Positions 29,261-38,638 of a DNA stretch of 64,000 bases are shown piece after piece. The first letter of the stretch is position 1. The number at the start of each line of letters is the position of its first letter. The position numbers were made by a program, and so were the translations under genes. Below the pieces are notes generated by a model. It was not told where the DNA came from. It saw nothing but the letters and a program-made list of their open reading frames with translations, and did not search any database. Source of the stretch: Flavobacterium pisciphilum (GTDB lineage Bacteria; Bacteroidota; Bacteroidia; Flavobacteriales; Flavobacteriaceae); the NCBI RefSeq assembly GCF_020905345.1, contig NZ_JAJJMO010000001.1, positions 992,001-1,056,000 on the forward strand. Reading direction: 5' to 3'.

Positions 29261-29307
29261 TACTAGTACTTACTAAATTGTCAAGTACTAACAAAAAAGT
29301 AAGTACC
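29261..29307. promoter_or_regulatory. Shared operator of the HxlR/DoxX divergent pair
   Basis: Inverted repeat AGTACTTACT (29265-29274) and AGTAAGTACC (29298-29307), nine of ten positions complementary, with an extra AAGTACTA between them. HxlR-type repressors are known to bind GTAC-containing palindromes in such divergent promoters; binding here is inferred. Confidence 0.6.
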
Positions 29308-29311
29308 TATT

Positions 29312-29680
29312 ATGAGAAAAGAAAATTCTACCAATAGTATTAATGAAAAAATACTAAACGAGACTTGTGGTATTGCCTACACACTCTCTTTAATAGGAGG
29401 AAGATGGAAAATAAATATTTTAAGTTATCTAATTAACGAACACAAGCTTCGATACAGTGAATTAAGATCCAGACTTACTGGAATTTCTGAACGCATGCTC
29501 ATTTCTAAACTTAAAGAGCTAGAAAGTGACGGACTAGTAAATCGAATCGTTCACGCGCAAGTTCCTCCTAAAGTAGAATATGAGTTGACCTCTCTTGGTA
29601 AATCTTTTGAAGGGATTTTAAATTCAATGGCAGACTGGGGAGAAAAAAACTACCGAAACAACGACTCTGTAACCTTATAA
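29312..29680 (+). CDS. HxlR family winged-helix regulator
   Basis: 122 aa. Conserved HxlR core: GGRWKINILSYLI, LRYSELRSRLTGISERMLIS, LKELESDGLVNRIVHAQVPP, VEYELTSLGKSF. The early cysteine (ETCGIAYTLSLIGG) matches the redox- or electrophile-sensing cysteine found in many members. It faces the DoxX gene across the operator at 29261-29307, consistent with control of that gene and of itself. Confidence 0.9.
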   Translation: MRKENSTNSINEKILNETCGIAYTLSLIGGRWKINILSYLINEHKLRYSELRSRLTGISERMLISKLKELESDGLVNRIVHAQVPPKVEYELTSLGKSFEGILNSMADWGEKNYRNNDSVTL

Positions 29681-29683
29681 AAC

Positions 29684-29716
29684 AAAAAAGCATCCACTAA
29701 ATGTGGATGCTTTTTT
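29684..29716 (+). terminator. Intrinsic terminator of the HxlR gene
   Basis: Stem GCATCCAC/GTGGATGC with a TAAAT loop, flanked by A6 and T6 runs. Confidence 0.85.
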
Positions 29717-29779
29717 ATAATAATTACTCAGAATTAAATTAAGAGAGTATACTCTCTTAGAGCCTTAACTCAACAATAT

Positions 29780-30874
29780 TTAATTCATAAACCTACTGAA
29801 TGATTGCCAGTATTTATCTTTATAAATTTCATATTCAATCTCCACCTGAGAAGCAAATTTGTCTTTAATTTCTTCAAGCACTATTGAAGGTTTTCTAAAA
29901 TCTTTACAAGCAAAATAAATCTCTCTTAAGCTATCAGCAGTTTCACGTCCTAGATTTAAATATCCATCAGAATCTTTTAGTTTTTCCATCAAAAAGTCAT
30001 CTTCAATTTCGTCTAATAAATGAAACATATCGCTATCAGGAAATCCATTATTCTCCGCTCCATTATACCCAATTCTTACAGTTACAATCCAAGGATGCGA
30101 TGGCTTTGCATCCCATTCAAACAATGTCGAATTAATAACAGCCATTAATGGCATACCATTGCTAAGGGTAGCTTCTAGACTTGAATAACCATCATTTTCG
30201 GTATCATGTCGTACTCCATCATATTTCTCAACAAACTCTTTTTGTCGCCAAATCAAGAAATCTTTTAATTTTTCAATAGGCACTAACTCTTTAGTTGCTT
30301 CATTTGTACCAACGACATTAATCATATCAACGTTTTCAGTAAAATGAAGTTCTCCAAGGTAATTATCCAAAAAGATAAATGTTCCATTTGTTATAATAGG
30401 TTTGTTCTCTTCAGTGCAATCTAAATGAACAATTGTAATGTCTATTTTATCAGGAAACTCATTTTCTTCATTTGAATAAAAGAATAGATTCTCTTTATCA
30501 AAAGCATAGCCATTCATTTTAATACCCAAATTATCAATATTCATAGCAGGTTTTAGTGCAGTAAATTTCCAATTAGGAAGCTGAGGGGCTGCATTTACCA
30601 AATCTTCTATAAAAACTATATTTTTAATATTACCATCGGCTGTAAGAACTAACTCGGCAGTATCCTCATTAGCCATCCCTGCCAAAAAGAAATAACCTTC
30701 TTTTAGCTCTTGCAATTTAGGAGATAACTTATCAAAGAAATTTTTTTCAATATTGTCTCCTTTACTTACCGTATTAAAAAAATCCTTTTCGTTTGTTTTA
30801 AACCAATTCCAAAAATCTGCGTATGTTTTTATAGCTTCCTCTTTTTTTCCGAACATATTGTTGATTAATCCCAT
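29780..30874 (-). CDS. DUF695-domain protein
   Basis: 364 aa, no signal peptide or membrane segment. Residues ~220-335 match the DUF695 pattern (ESLEATLSNGMPLMAVINST, then WDAKPSHPWIVTVRIGYNG). The N-terminal half (YADFWNWFKTNEKDFFNTVS, then LSPKLQELKEGYFFLAGMA) is a second conserved domain found with DUF695 in Bacteroidota. Cytoplasmic protein of unknown function; monocistronic. Confidence 0.7.
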   Translation of the reverse strand: MGLINNMFGKKEEAIKTYADFWNWFKTNEKDFFNTVSKGDNIEKNFFDKLSPKLQELKEGYFFLAGMANEDTAELVLTADGNIKNIVFIEDLVNAAPQLPNWKFTALKPAMNIDNLGIKMNGYAFDKENLFFYSNEENEFPDKIDITIVHLDCTEENKPIITNGTFIFLDNYLGELHFTENVDMINVVGTNEATKELVPIEKLKDFLIWRQKEFVEKYDGVRHDTENDGYSSLEATLSNGMPLMAVINSTLFEWDAKPSHPWIVTVRIGYNGAENNGFPDSDMFHLLDEIEDDFLMEKLKDSDGYLNLGRETADSLREIYFACKDFRKPSIVLEEIKDKFASQVEIEYEIYKDKYWQSFSRFMN

Positions 30875-31009
30875 TCTCTATAATTCTTATTTTTCTATAA
30901 ATTAATTTAAAATTCGCATTGTCATATTATACTCTCAAATATAACAAAAGAGCTGCTATTATAAAATCAAATTGACAAAAAATATAAAAAAACTAGTACA
31001 AGATTAGAG

Positions 31010-32236
31010 TTATCCCTCCGACGTTTCAAGCTCTAACACCATGTTCTGATATTTTTCTCCCAGAGAGAAAACTTGCTCAGCCAAAAACATGATAACAACA
31101 GGAACAATAAAGAATTCAACCTCGTTCACAACATATAAAAAATATGTCGTACAAATGAAAATACGGAAATATTCAAGATAAAAAATCCATTTTCTTTGCT
31201 CTAATAAAGCCCCACAATTAATAAGCGTAATGATGATAAAAGACAAAACAAATAATTTATCAGACACATTCAAAGAATCAAAATAATAAGTAAAAATAGT
31301 CAACAAAAATGTGCTTGCACCAAGTTGCAGATAGAGATAATTTTTAAATTTAAGTCGGTGGCTCGGATTGTCTTTGTCTTGTAGAAAACGTTTCTCTAAT
31401 ATCGGGCGAATATCCTGATCCATGTCGGCAGGGCTACCAAATATAGCATTCCAGCAAGCTTTAAAACCTTTGGAGCGTTTCCATAATTCGTAAATTTCAA
31501 AATAATAATGAAAATGTTGCCAAAGAAAACTGTAACTTTTTAAAGGATGTGTTAATCCATATTTTGGTTTTTCTTCCTCTTCTTGGAAAGTTCCAAAAAT
31601 ACGATCCCAAAATGTAAACATATCTCCATAGTTTTTATCCAAATATTTTTCATCCGAAGCATGATGAATCCCATGAACCGATGGTGTTACAAAAACATAT
31701 TCTAACCATTTTATTCTCTTTATAACCTGTGTATGTGTAAAAAAAGAATAAGCACCATGCACTATAAGCATCGTAATAACCATCTTAGGATGGAAACCTA
31801 TAAAAGGTAGTATACACCAAAATCCAGTTCGAATAATAGCCTGAAAGGTCGTTATTCTTGCTGCTGCAGTAAAATTAAACTCACTACTATGATGATGCAC
31901 AATGTGAGCAGCCCAGAAAAAATTTACTTCATGCCCCAGTCTGTGATACCAATACCAAACAAAATCTGTTGCGAGAATCAATCCAATCCAAACTAAAAAA
32001 TTACTTGAAATATCAAAAATCCTGTAATTATTATAGATGTAATAATACAATTGGTAAAAACTGGCCGCGATAAAAAGATTAATCAATCGTTCAGCAATAC
32101 CAATACTTATGTTAGAAACAGAACTTTCATAATTAAATAATTCTGGTCGATTACTTCGCTGTGCCAATCGAAACTCAATATATACAAAAAGAAAAAAAGC
32201 AGGCATGGCAAAAGCCAAAAAATTAATGTGTTCCAT
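31010..32236 (-). CDS. Sterol desaturase/fatty acid hydroxylase family membrane protein
   Basis: 408 aa. Residues ~1-280 carry the di-iron hydroxylase core: HRLGHE, HIVHHSSEFN, and HGIHHASDEKYLDKNYG, the histidine clusters of the family, interleaved with membrane helices. Residues ~300-400 add three or four extra helices (FLLTIFTYYFDSL, LFVLSFIIITLINCGALL, FIVPVVIMFLAEQVF) that many homologues lack. In the family these oxygen-dependent enzymes hydroxylate or desaturate lipids; the substrate is unknown here. Monocistronic. Confidence 0.88.
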   Translation of the reverse strand: MEHINFLAFAMPAFFLFVYIEFRLAQRSNRPELFNYESSVSNISIGIAERLINLFIAASFYQLYYYIYNNYRIFDISSNFLVWIGLILATDFVWYWYHRLGHEVNFFWAAHIVHHHSSEFNFTAAARITTFQAIIRTGFWCILPFIGFHPKMVITMLIVHGAYSFFTHTQVIKRIKWLEYVFVTPSVHGIHHASDEKYLDKNYGDMFTFWDRIFGTFQEEEEKPKYGLTHPLKSYSFLWQHFHYYFEIYELWKRSKGFKACWNAIFGSPADMDQDIRPILEKRFLQDKDNPSHRLKFKNYLYLQLGASTFLLTIFTYYFDSLNVSDKLFVLSFIIITLINCGALLEQRKWIFYLEYFRIFICTTYFLYVVNEVEFFIVPVVIMFLAEQVFSLGEKYQNMVLELETSEG

Positions 32237-32423
32237 TTTTAAATAATATATATGCTAAGAATAACAAAACTGAATAAAAAAGACATTTCCATTGACTATA
32301 TACTAATGCGACTAACCAACGCAGTATTTAAAAAAAGAAAAAAAACATCAAAAAAAATACTACATATAGCCAATGAAAATTATCTTAAATCTAGTTTAAA
32401 GTTGACTTTAAACGTAATCGTTC

Positions 32424-33710
32424 TTAATTTTGCTTGAATTTTTTTTCAATCAATTTAATTTCTTTTACTTCCTGAACTTCTGCAACCTTACGCAGAGCAA
32501 TTATATAAGCAGCAATACGCGGTGATACTTTATATTTTACAGAGGTAGCAAAAACTGTTTCAAAACTTTTTTCTAATATATCTTCCAAACGCTTATTAAT
32601 CTGATTGATTCTCCAAGACTCTAAAAGACAATTCTGAAGCCATTCAAAATAAGAAACCGTAACCCCTCCAGCATTTGCTAAAATATCTGGAACTACTAAA
32701 ATATTGTTCTCATGCAGTATTTTATCAGCATCTGAAGAAACAGGTCCATTAGCCCCTTCAACTATAATCTTGGCACGGATAGATCCCGCATTTACTGCAG
32801 TAATCACATCTTCCTTGGCTGCAGGAATGAGAACATCTACTTCAAGTAACAATAGCTCTTCATGTTTTATAGCAACAGCATTTGGGTATCCGTTCACGCT
32901 TTTGTTATTTAGATTATAATACAAGATAAGCTCTGGAATATTTAATCCTTGTGGATTATAAAATGCTTCAGAAATATCACTTACAGCAACAATTTTAACT
33001 CCTTTTTCAAATAAAAATAAAGCGGAATAAAGTCCTACATTGCCAAATCCTTGAATAGCTGCGGTTGATCTTGCAGGTCTAAGTTTTAATTTTTGAAGTG
33101 CCAGAATACTAATAATGCTTACTCCTCTCCCTGTGGCTTCTACCCGACCCAATGAACCTCCTGAATGCAAATGTTTACCAGTCACAACAGAATGAATTGT
33201 TTTTCCATGAATCAAAGAAAACTCATCCATTAACCACCCCATTTCATCTGGACCAGTTCCCATATCTGGAGCAGGAACATCTTTGTCAGGCCCAAAAATA
33301 TCCGACAAAGCATTAGTGTATTCCCGTGTAATTTTTTCTAATTCAGTTTTAGAATGTTGCCTTGGATCGCAAATAATTCCTCCTTTGGCTCCTCCAAAAG
33401 GAATTCCTGTTACTGCCGATTTCCAAGTCATCCAAGCAGCAAGGGCTTTTACCTCATCGAGATTAACGGCTGTATCATAACGAATACCTCCTTTAGATGG
33501 TCCCAATGCAGTATTATGAATTACACGATATCCTTCAAAGTTTTGTTCTTTACCATTATCAAGTGTAATAGAGAAATTAACTACGATTTGCTTCTCTGGT
33601 CTTTGTAGTTTTTGCCTAACCGATTCATCCAATTTAAGAATATCGGCAGCTATATTAAAACGATCAATCATCGATTGAAAAGGGTTCTGTTTTGCAATTT
33701 GTGAACTCAT
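32424..33710 (-). CDS. Glutamate (Glu/Leu/Phe/Val) dehydrogenase
   Basis: 428 aa, the usual size of the hexameric bacterial enzyme. N-terminal dimerisation/catalytic part with GPSKGGIRY and PFGGAKGGI (active-site lysines), Rossmann domain with IQGFGNVGLYSALF at about residue 220, and NAGGVTVSYFEWLQN near the C-terminus. It interconverts glutamate and 2-oxoglutarate with NAD(P)(H). Monocistronic; a GC-poor 476-bp leader region lies upstream. Confidence 0.92.
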   Translation of the reverse strand: MSSQIAKQNPFQSMIDRFNIAADILKLDESVRQKLQRPEKQIVVNFSITLDNGKEQNFEGYRVIHNTALGPSKGGIRYDTAVNLDEVKALAAWMTWKSAVTGIPFGGAKGGIICDPRQHSKTELEKITREYTNALSDIFGPDKDVPAPDMGTGPDEMGWLMDEFSLIHGKTIHSVVTGKHLHSGGSLGRVEATGRGVSIISILALQKLKLRPARSTAAIQGFGNVGLYSALFLFEKGVKIVAVSDISEAFYNPQGLNIPELILYYNLNNKSVNGYPNAVAIKHEELLLLEVDVLIPAAKEDVITAVNAGSIRAKIIVEGANGPVSSDADKILHENNILVVPDILANAGGVTVSYFEWLQNCLLESWRINQINKRLEDILEKSFETVFATSVKYKVSPRIAAYIIALRKVAEVQEVKEIKLIEKKFKQN

Positions 33711-34186
33711 AATTTTATGGGTGTTAAATTATAATTTTTTAGTAAATAAGTATAGTAATTGAAATGAGAATGGCATAAAAAAACCCTTTCGAAACTGTTA
33801 CGAAAGAGCTTAAATAGTATCATATAAACAATAGCAACTTCTGCAACAGGGGGGAATTTTCATGTGGCAGCATTGCATCATAATGTTTGTATTTATAGAA
33901 TATAATCTCATATTTTATTTTTTAGCTATAATTCAAAATCTATCATTCTTAAAAATCTTCCTATAACATGTAAAATAGGCCTTTTAAACTAGATAGCCTA
34001 ATTATACTAAGCTAGTTCATACAACAAATCATACATATAGCACATTATTGCATCACAGTCATAAGGGATAGTATTTTGGCTTTCGTTTCTCATTTCTTTT
34101 ACAAATCTATAAATATATTTCTAATATTCTATAGAAATAGTAGAGTTATTTTAATTAAAAAACAAAACACACTAAAAACCAGTTAC
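33711..34186. other. 476-bp intergenic region upstream of glutamate dehydrogenase
   Basis: Very AT-rich. A small hairpin CTTTCG/CGAAAG with a 9-nt loop lies at 33786-33806 in the dehydrogenase leader. No gene, repeat or RNA family recognised. Confidence 0.45.
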
Positions 34187-34780
34187 TTAATCACTCTTTA
34201 ACCAACCTGTAATACTCATTCTAGTATTTTGAGTAATCAATACTTCATGTACAAGTTCATCACTTTTAAAAAAAACTGTTTTTCCTTGGGTAGGGCTAAT
34301 TTTCTGATTGTTATCTAACTGATGAATAAGAAGTTCTCCCCCATCACTTTCTTTCCAGTTGGCGTTTAAATAACATATCATAGAATATTTTCTACTTGGG
34401 TTATTCTTAAACTGATCCAAATGTTTTAGATAAAAATCTCCTTTTTCATACAAAGAGTAATGAAACTCATAACTTGTTATTCCAGCATAACAACTACTAT
34501 TTAAGTAAGCTATAAAAGTTTCTATTTGTACAAAGAATTCATTTTCGAATGCATTATTATGCTTTTTGTCAAGCCAATAAATTGAATCGCTACGAATAGC
34601 CCCATCATAAGTCACTTTTTCCAGATTGCCTACTCCTGCATCGAGTAATAAACTATTGGCATTTAAATCAAGAAGATTTTGTTTTAAATTATTTGCCAAT
34701 TCTGTACTTAAAAAATGTTCGCATATACCTACTTTACTATCTATATAGGTAGCGATCAAAGCCTCAAAGCTATTTTCCAT
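34187..34780 (-). CDS. 2-oxoglutarate/Fe(II)-dependent oxygenase (prolyl-4-hydroxylase type)
   Basis: 197 aa. The iron triad is visible as HLD (KHLDQF) and the distal histidine in SDELVHEVLI, followed by the 2-oxoglutarate-binding arginine in RMSITGWLK. The intervening GGELLIH strand is typical. Small bacterial P4H-like enzymes hydroxylate proline or other side chains; target unknown. Monocistronic. Confidence 0.88.
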   Translation of the reverse strand: MENSFEALIATYIDSKVGICEHFLSTELANNLKQNLLDLNANSLLLDAGVGNLEKVTYDGAIRSDSIYWLDKKHNNAFENEFFVQIETFIAYLNSSCYAGITSYEFHYSLYEKGDFYLKHLDQFKNNPSRKYSMICYLNANWKESDGGELLIHQLDNNQKISPTQGKTVFFKSDELVHEVLITQNTRMSITGWLKSD

Positions 34781-34898
34781 TTATGTTTTTTGATGGAATG
34801 CAAGTACAACCAACGGTCGAAGGTAGGCTAAAAAAAATATGCACCACTAAAATTGACAACAAATAATAAAAAATAATAATTCAAACTTGAAACTGCAT

Positions 34899-34931
34899 AA
34901 AAAAGGGTTTGACAATCATCAAACCCTTTTT
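34899..34931 (-). terminator. Intrinsic terminator of the MoxR/VWA region
   Basis: Stem AAAAGGGTTTGA/TCAAACCCTTTT around a 6-nt loop, 8 nt downstream of the AAA+ gene stop on the minus strand. Confidence 0.85.
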
Positions 34932-34938
34932 ACAATTT

Positions 34939-36402
34939 TTATAACTTGCTGATATAACTTCCGTACATATCCTTGAACTCATATCCATCAGAAAAACGGT
35001 CTTTACTTAGTTTTTTATATTCAACCAATCCCCATAGAATAAACTCTTTCATAAAATGACGGTCTTCTTCTGGCAATTCAGGTTGGTATTTTTTAAGTAA
35101 GATATCCAACGGCGGAATTCCATCAAGAATTCTCTTGTATTCCTCATCTGAGCAATCATCTAATAACTCAAAACCACTTTCGGTAAAGAACCATTCGATT
35201 GTATCTGTATATGGTGTTTTTTCATTCGGTTTTTCCAATTTTTCAATCTTCGGAAAATAGGTTGGGAAAAATGTTCGAATCGCATCTCCAATCAGGTGTT
35301 GCGCAACAATAGCTGCTCCCTCCTGCTCTCCTTCATAAACCAGTTCAACTTTTCCTGTAATAGCTGGAATAATTCCCATAAAATCCGATAAACGCAACGT
35401 AGTTTTATCAACACCAGCAAGCAAAGCACGGCGTTCTGCAGTACTCAATAAGTTTTCATAAGCAGTAATACTCATCCTTGCGCTTACCCCACTTTTGTTG
35501 TCAACAAATTCACTTTCACGAGCTTCAAAACTTATTTGTTCTAATAAATCCTTAGCCACACTCGGGATATAAACCAATTCTTCTTGTTCTACATCCAACT
35601 TTGCCTCTTGCTCAGTAATCGTTCTTGCAATAGCTACTGTTTCTGGATAATGCGTTAAAATTTGTGATCCTATTCTATCCTTTAAAGGCGTTACAATACT
35701 TCCTCTATTGGTATAATCCTCAGGATTTGCAGTAAATACAAACTGCATATCAAGTGGCATTCTTAATTTAAAACCTCTTATCTGAATATCTCCTTCTTGT
35801 AGAATATTAAACAATGCTACTTGAATTCTTGCTTGCAAATCGGGTAATTCATTAATTACGAAAATACAACGATTGGCACGTGGAATCATTCCAAAATGTA
35901 TCACACGATCATCTGCATAAGACAGCTTTAAATTCGCCGCTTTAATAGGATCAACATCACCAATTAAGTCAGCAACAGTTACATCTGGTGTAGCCAATTT
36001 TTCAAAAAAACGATCACTTCTGTGAAGCCAACTTATTGGAGTTGCATCGCCTTTATCTGCAATAATATCTTTTGCAAAACGCGATATGGGATTCAGCGGA
36101 TCGTCATTAATCTCAGAACCAGCTACAAATGGAATATATTCATCTAATAATTCAACCATTTTTCGAGCCAATCTCGTTTTAGCCTGCCCACGAAGTCCTA
36201 ATAAATTAATATTATGACGGGATAAAATAGCACGTTCTAATTCTGGAATAACTGTATTCTCAAAACCATGAACTCCTTCAAAAACTGGCTTTCCTGATTT
36301 TATCTTCTCACGAAGATTATTTCGCAATTCGTCTTTGATACTTTTACTTTCGTATCCTGCTTTTTTTAATTCACCAAGTGTTTTTATATTTTCTACTTTC
36401 AT
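34939..36402 (-). CDS. AAA+ ATPase, MoxR/Mg-chelatase ChlI type
   Basis: 487 aa. Walker A region LLGLRGQAKTRLARKMVELL near residue 70, Walker B FVINELPDLQAR, sensor FVFTANPEDYTNRGSIVTPL and an arginine finger region KDRIGSQIL. The C-terminal ~200 residues carry the helical lid and an extra helical extension. Such ATPases work with a von Willebrand factor A protein as a chaperone/metal insertase pair. That partner is encoded upstream on the same strand (36629-37747). Substrate protein unknown. Confidence 0.9.
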   Translation of the reverse strand: MKVENIKTLGELKKAGYESKSIKDELRNNLREKIKSGKPVFEGVHGFENTVIPELERAILSRHNINLLGLRGQAKTRLARKMVELLDEYIPFVAGSEINDDPLNPISRFAKDIIADKGDATPISWLHRSDRFFEKLATPDVTVADLIGDVDPIKAANLKLSYADDRVIHFGMIPRANRCIFVINELPDLQARIQVALFNILQEGDIQIRGFKLRMPLDMQFVFTANPEDYTNRGSIVTPLKDRIGSQILTHYPETVAIARTITEQEAKLDVEQEELVYIPSVAKDLLEQISFEARESEFVDNKSGVSARMSITAYENLLSTAERRALLAGVDKTTLRLSDFMGIIPAITGKVELVYEGEQEGAAIVAQHLIGDAIRTFFPTYFPKIEKLEKPNEKTPYTDTIEWFFTESGFELLDDCSDEEYKRILDGIPPLDILLKKYQPELPEEDRHFMKEFILWGLVEYKKLSKDRFSDGYEFKDMYGSYISKL

Positions 36403-36628
36403 GTTTGTTATTTAAAATTAAAGGCTGAAGAATTTAAATTATCATCCTTTAGTATTATTTTATTATGCTTATTGTAATTCGTATCAATCACGCTGATTTT
36501 TAGTTTCAAACAATTTCAATATGAATTTACTATAATTAATCTCATTTACATGTTTCTACTCCGCTCTGCATGACAATCTAGTCAAAACCTTTGAATCTTA
36601 GTAACTCTGAGCCTGAACCTAAGAAATC

Positions 36629-37747
36629 CTATTTAATCCTTTTCTTTCTATTCGCTTCATAATCTTCAAAAATCATTTCTCCGAGACCTTTCAATCCTGT
36701 ATAAAATGCTTTTCCTTGATTTGCTTCGGTAAAATGATTCACAAAGCGTTGCAAATACGGATCATTTGCAATCATAAATGTTGTAATTGGAATATGCAGT
36801 TTCCTAGCTTGTTGCGCCTGATTGTAACATTTATCTACAATATACTCATCTAAGCCATTACTATTCATATAGTAAGATCCATCACGTTCGCGAACGCAAC
36901 TTGGTTTACCATCAGTAATCATAAATATTTGCTTATTGGTATTTCGTTTTCGGCGTAATAAATCCATTGCCAGTTGCAAGCCTGCTACCGTATTGGTGTG
37001 ATAGGGCCCAACTTTTAAATAAGGTAAATCCTTGATGGCAATTGTCCAAGCATCATTTCCAAAAACCAATATATCAAGTGTATCTTTAGGATAACGTGTA
37101 GTAATTAATTCCGCCAAAGCCATGGCGACTTTTTTGGCAGGAGTAATACGATCTTCACCATACAAAATCATACTATGGCTAATATCAATCATTAAGACAG
37201 TACTCATCTGTGATTTGTATTGTGTTTCTTCAACAACCAAATCATTTTCGGTGAGCATAAAACCATCTACTCCATTATTAATTTGAGCATTGCGCAAACT
37301 TTCTGTAAGCGAAATCCGTTCTAATCCATCACCAAAATGAAATTCACGGAATTCTCCCGTATGTTCATCCCCGCTTCCAGCATATTTAGTTTTGTGATTT
37401 CCGTTTCCAGAGCGCTTTAAATTTCCGAATATCTGATCTAAAGCCTGTTGCCTTATAGCTCGTTCGGTTTTGGGAGTAATCCCAATTCCCGATGAACCAT
37501 CTTCTTTCAGTTCATCTTTTATATAGCCTTTCTTTTTTAGATCTTCTATAAAATCATCGATGGTATAATTCTCATCAGTAAGCTTGTATTCTTTATCCAA
37601 TTCTCGAAGCCAATCTATTGCTTCATCAAAATCACCCGAAGTATGAGTGATTAACTCTTTGAAAATACCAAAAAGTTTTTCAAACGGAGACTGATTTGGT
37701 GCTTCGTATGTTTTAAAATAAAACCCTTTTTTATGTTCCTCTTTCAT
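36629..37747 (-). CDS. VWA domain protein, partner of the AAA+ ATPase
   Basis: 372 aa. The first ~150 residues are charged and helical (FEKLFGIFKELITHTSGDFD). Residues ~165-350 form a vWA domain with the MIDAS motif DISHSM and later DGKPS. No signal peptide, so cytoplasmic. The gap to the ATPase gene is 226 nt, so each may have its own promoter. MoxR-VWA pairs are known to remodel or activate protein complexes; the client here is not evident. Confidence 0.88.
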   Translation of the reverse strand: MKEEHKKGFYFKTYEAPNQSPFEKLFGIFKELITHTSGDFDEAIDWLRELDKEYKLTDENYTIDDFIEDLKKKGYIKDELKEDGSSGIGITPKTERAIRQQALDQIFGNLKRSGNGNHKTKYAGSGDEHTGEFREFHFGDGLERISLTESLRNAQINNGVDGFMLTENDLVVEETQYKSQMSTVLMIDISHSMILYGEDRITPAKKVAMALAELITTRYPKDTLDILVFGNDAWTIAIKDLPYLKVGPYHTNTVAGLQLAMDLLRRKRNTNKQIFMITDGKPSCVRERDGSYYMNSNGLDEYIVDKCYNQAQQARKLHIPITTFMIANDPYLQRFVNHFTEANQGKAFYTGLKGLGEMIFEDYEANRKKRIK

Positions 37748-37854
37748 AATTCTAAAATTACATCATTTTAGACTCTAGCTAAACAATATAGATATTAATA
37801 TTTAGTTAAAAGATTCAGCAAAAAAACAGCTGATAATCAGTACAAAACTACTAA

Positions 37855-38235
37855 TTATTCAAATTTTCCGTCAACATAGTACCAAGCACCATTTTCTTGT
37901 TTAAAAGTAGAAAATTCGTAATGCGTTTGCGGTTCTTTATTTTCGTCTAAAAAATAAGCTTTAAAGGCAACAGTAGTTTCTGTAAAGCTGATAATTTCTA
38001 ATCGTTGCCACTCATTGGTAGTAGCCCATTTTAAAATATCTTCTTTCGAATAATATTTCCTTTCTGATGAATGGGTCGTAGCCAATAAATAATCGGCGTC
38101 TTTAATAACGTAAGCCGAAAATCGAGAACGCATTAAAGCCAAAGCTGTTGGTGCTATTTGATTATTCTTGAGATACAAACCACAACAATTATCAAAATCT
38201 AAACCTGTATCACAATAACATTTGGAATTTTCCAT
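37855..38235 (-). CDS. YchJ-family SEC-C motif protein (UPF0225)
   Basis: 126 aa. N-terminal SEC-C zinc motif CYCDTGLDFDNCCG, then the conserved ALMRSRFSAYVIKDADYLL, WQRLEIISF and WYYVDG blocks of the YchJ family. These are NTF2-like small proteins of unproven function. Leads a tight series of small genes with the 73-aa gene just upstream on the same strand (17 nt). Confidence 0.88.
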   Translation of the reverse strand: MENSKCYCDTGLDFDNCCGLYLKNNQIAPTALALMRSRFSAYVIKDADYLLATTHSSERKYYSKEDILKWATTNEWQRLEIISFTETTVAFKAYFLDENKEPQTHYEFSTFKQENGAWYYVDGKFE

Positions 38236-38252
38236 GAAAGTAAAATCTACTA

Positions 38253-38474
38253 TTATTCGGCAGTATTAATCTTTTGGTGCAATTGATTTAGCAAAACCTG
38301 GTATTTACTAATCTCGATTAAATCTTCGTCTTCTTCAGAGAAATCAAGCAATTCATCCAAAATATCACTTACTTCTACCAATTTATTATTCGCAGATTTG
38401 TTTTGTTTAGCAGCAATTAAATCTATAATTTCCTGAACGCTTTCTTTTAAACCGCTGAATTTATCTTTTTCCAT
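38253..38474 (-). CDS. Small acidic protein of unknown function
   Basis: 73 aa, largely helical and acidic (ELLDFSEEDEDLIEISKYQV). Conserved-looking start with an internal repeat of KQNKSANNKLVEVSDILDEL. No signal or motif I can name. Sits between the YchJ-type gene and a 50-aa lysine-rich gene, in what looks like one transcript of four genes (39183 to 37855). Confidence 0.6.
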   Translation of the reverse strand: MEKDKFSGLKESVQEIIDLIAAKQNKSANNKLVEVSDILDELLDFSEEDEDLIEISKYQVLLNQLHQKINTAE

Positions 38475-38485
38475 TTATATGTGTT

Positions 38486-38638
38486 TTATTTATCAGATGA
38501 AGATTTGTCTTCATTGAATTTCTTTACAATTTGTTTTAATTTCTCTTTACGTGCAAGTTCTGCCTGTTTAGCTTTGTCCTGTGCTTTGTGCAACTTATCG
38601 TTGTGCTTCTTGATATTCCTTTCGTTATTCCTTCCCAT
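38486..38638 (-). CDS. 50-aa lysine-rich small protein
   Basis: Short gene from ATG 38636-38638 to TAA 38486-38488. It reads MGRNNERNIKKHNDKLHKAQ and continues as a charged helix to DKSSSDK. The start overlaps the stop of the upstream 181-aa gene by one base (TAATG), which supports translation. Likely a single coiled helix that could bind nucleic acid or ribosomes; function unknown. Confidence 0.65.
   Translation of the reverse strand: MGRNNERNIKKHNDKLHKAQDKAKQAELARKEKLKQIVKKFNEDKSSSDK

Noticed and set aside
32252..32437. 61-aa plus-strand frame between the hydroxylase and glutamate dehydrogenase genes
   Set aside because: Lysine-rich, low-complexity, no promoter or ribosome site, and overlaps the end of the dehydrogenase gene.
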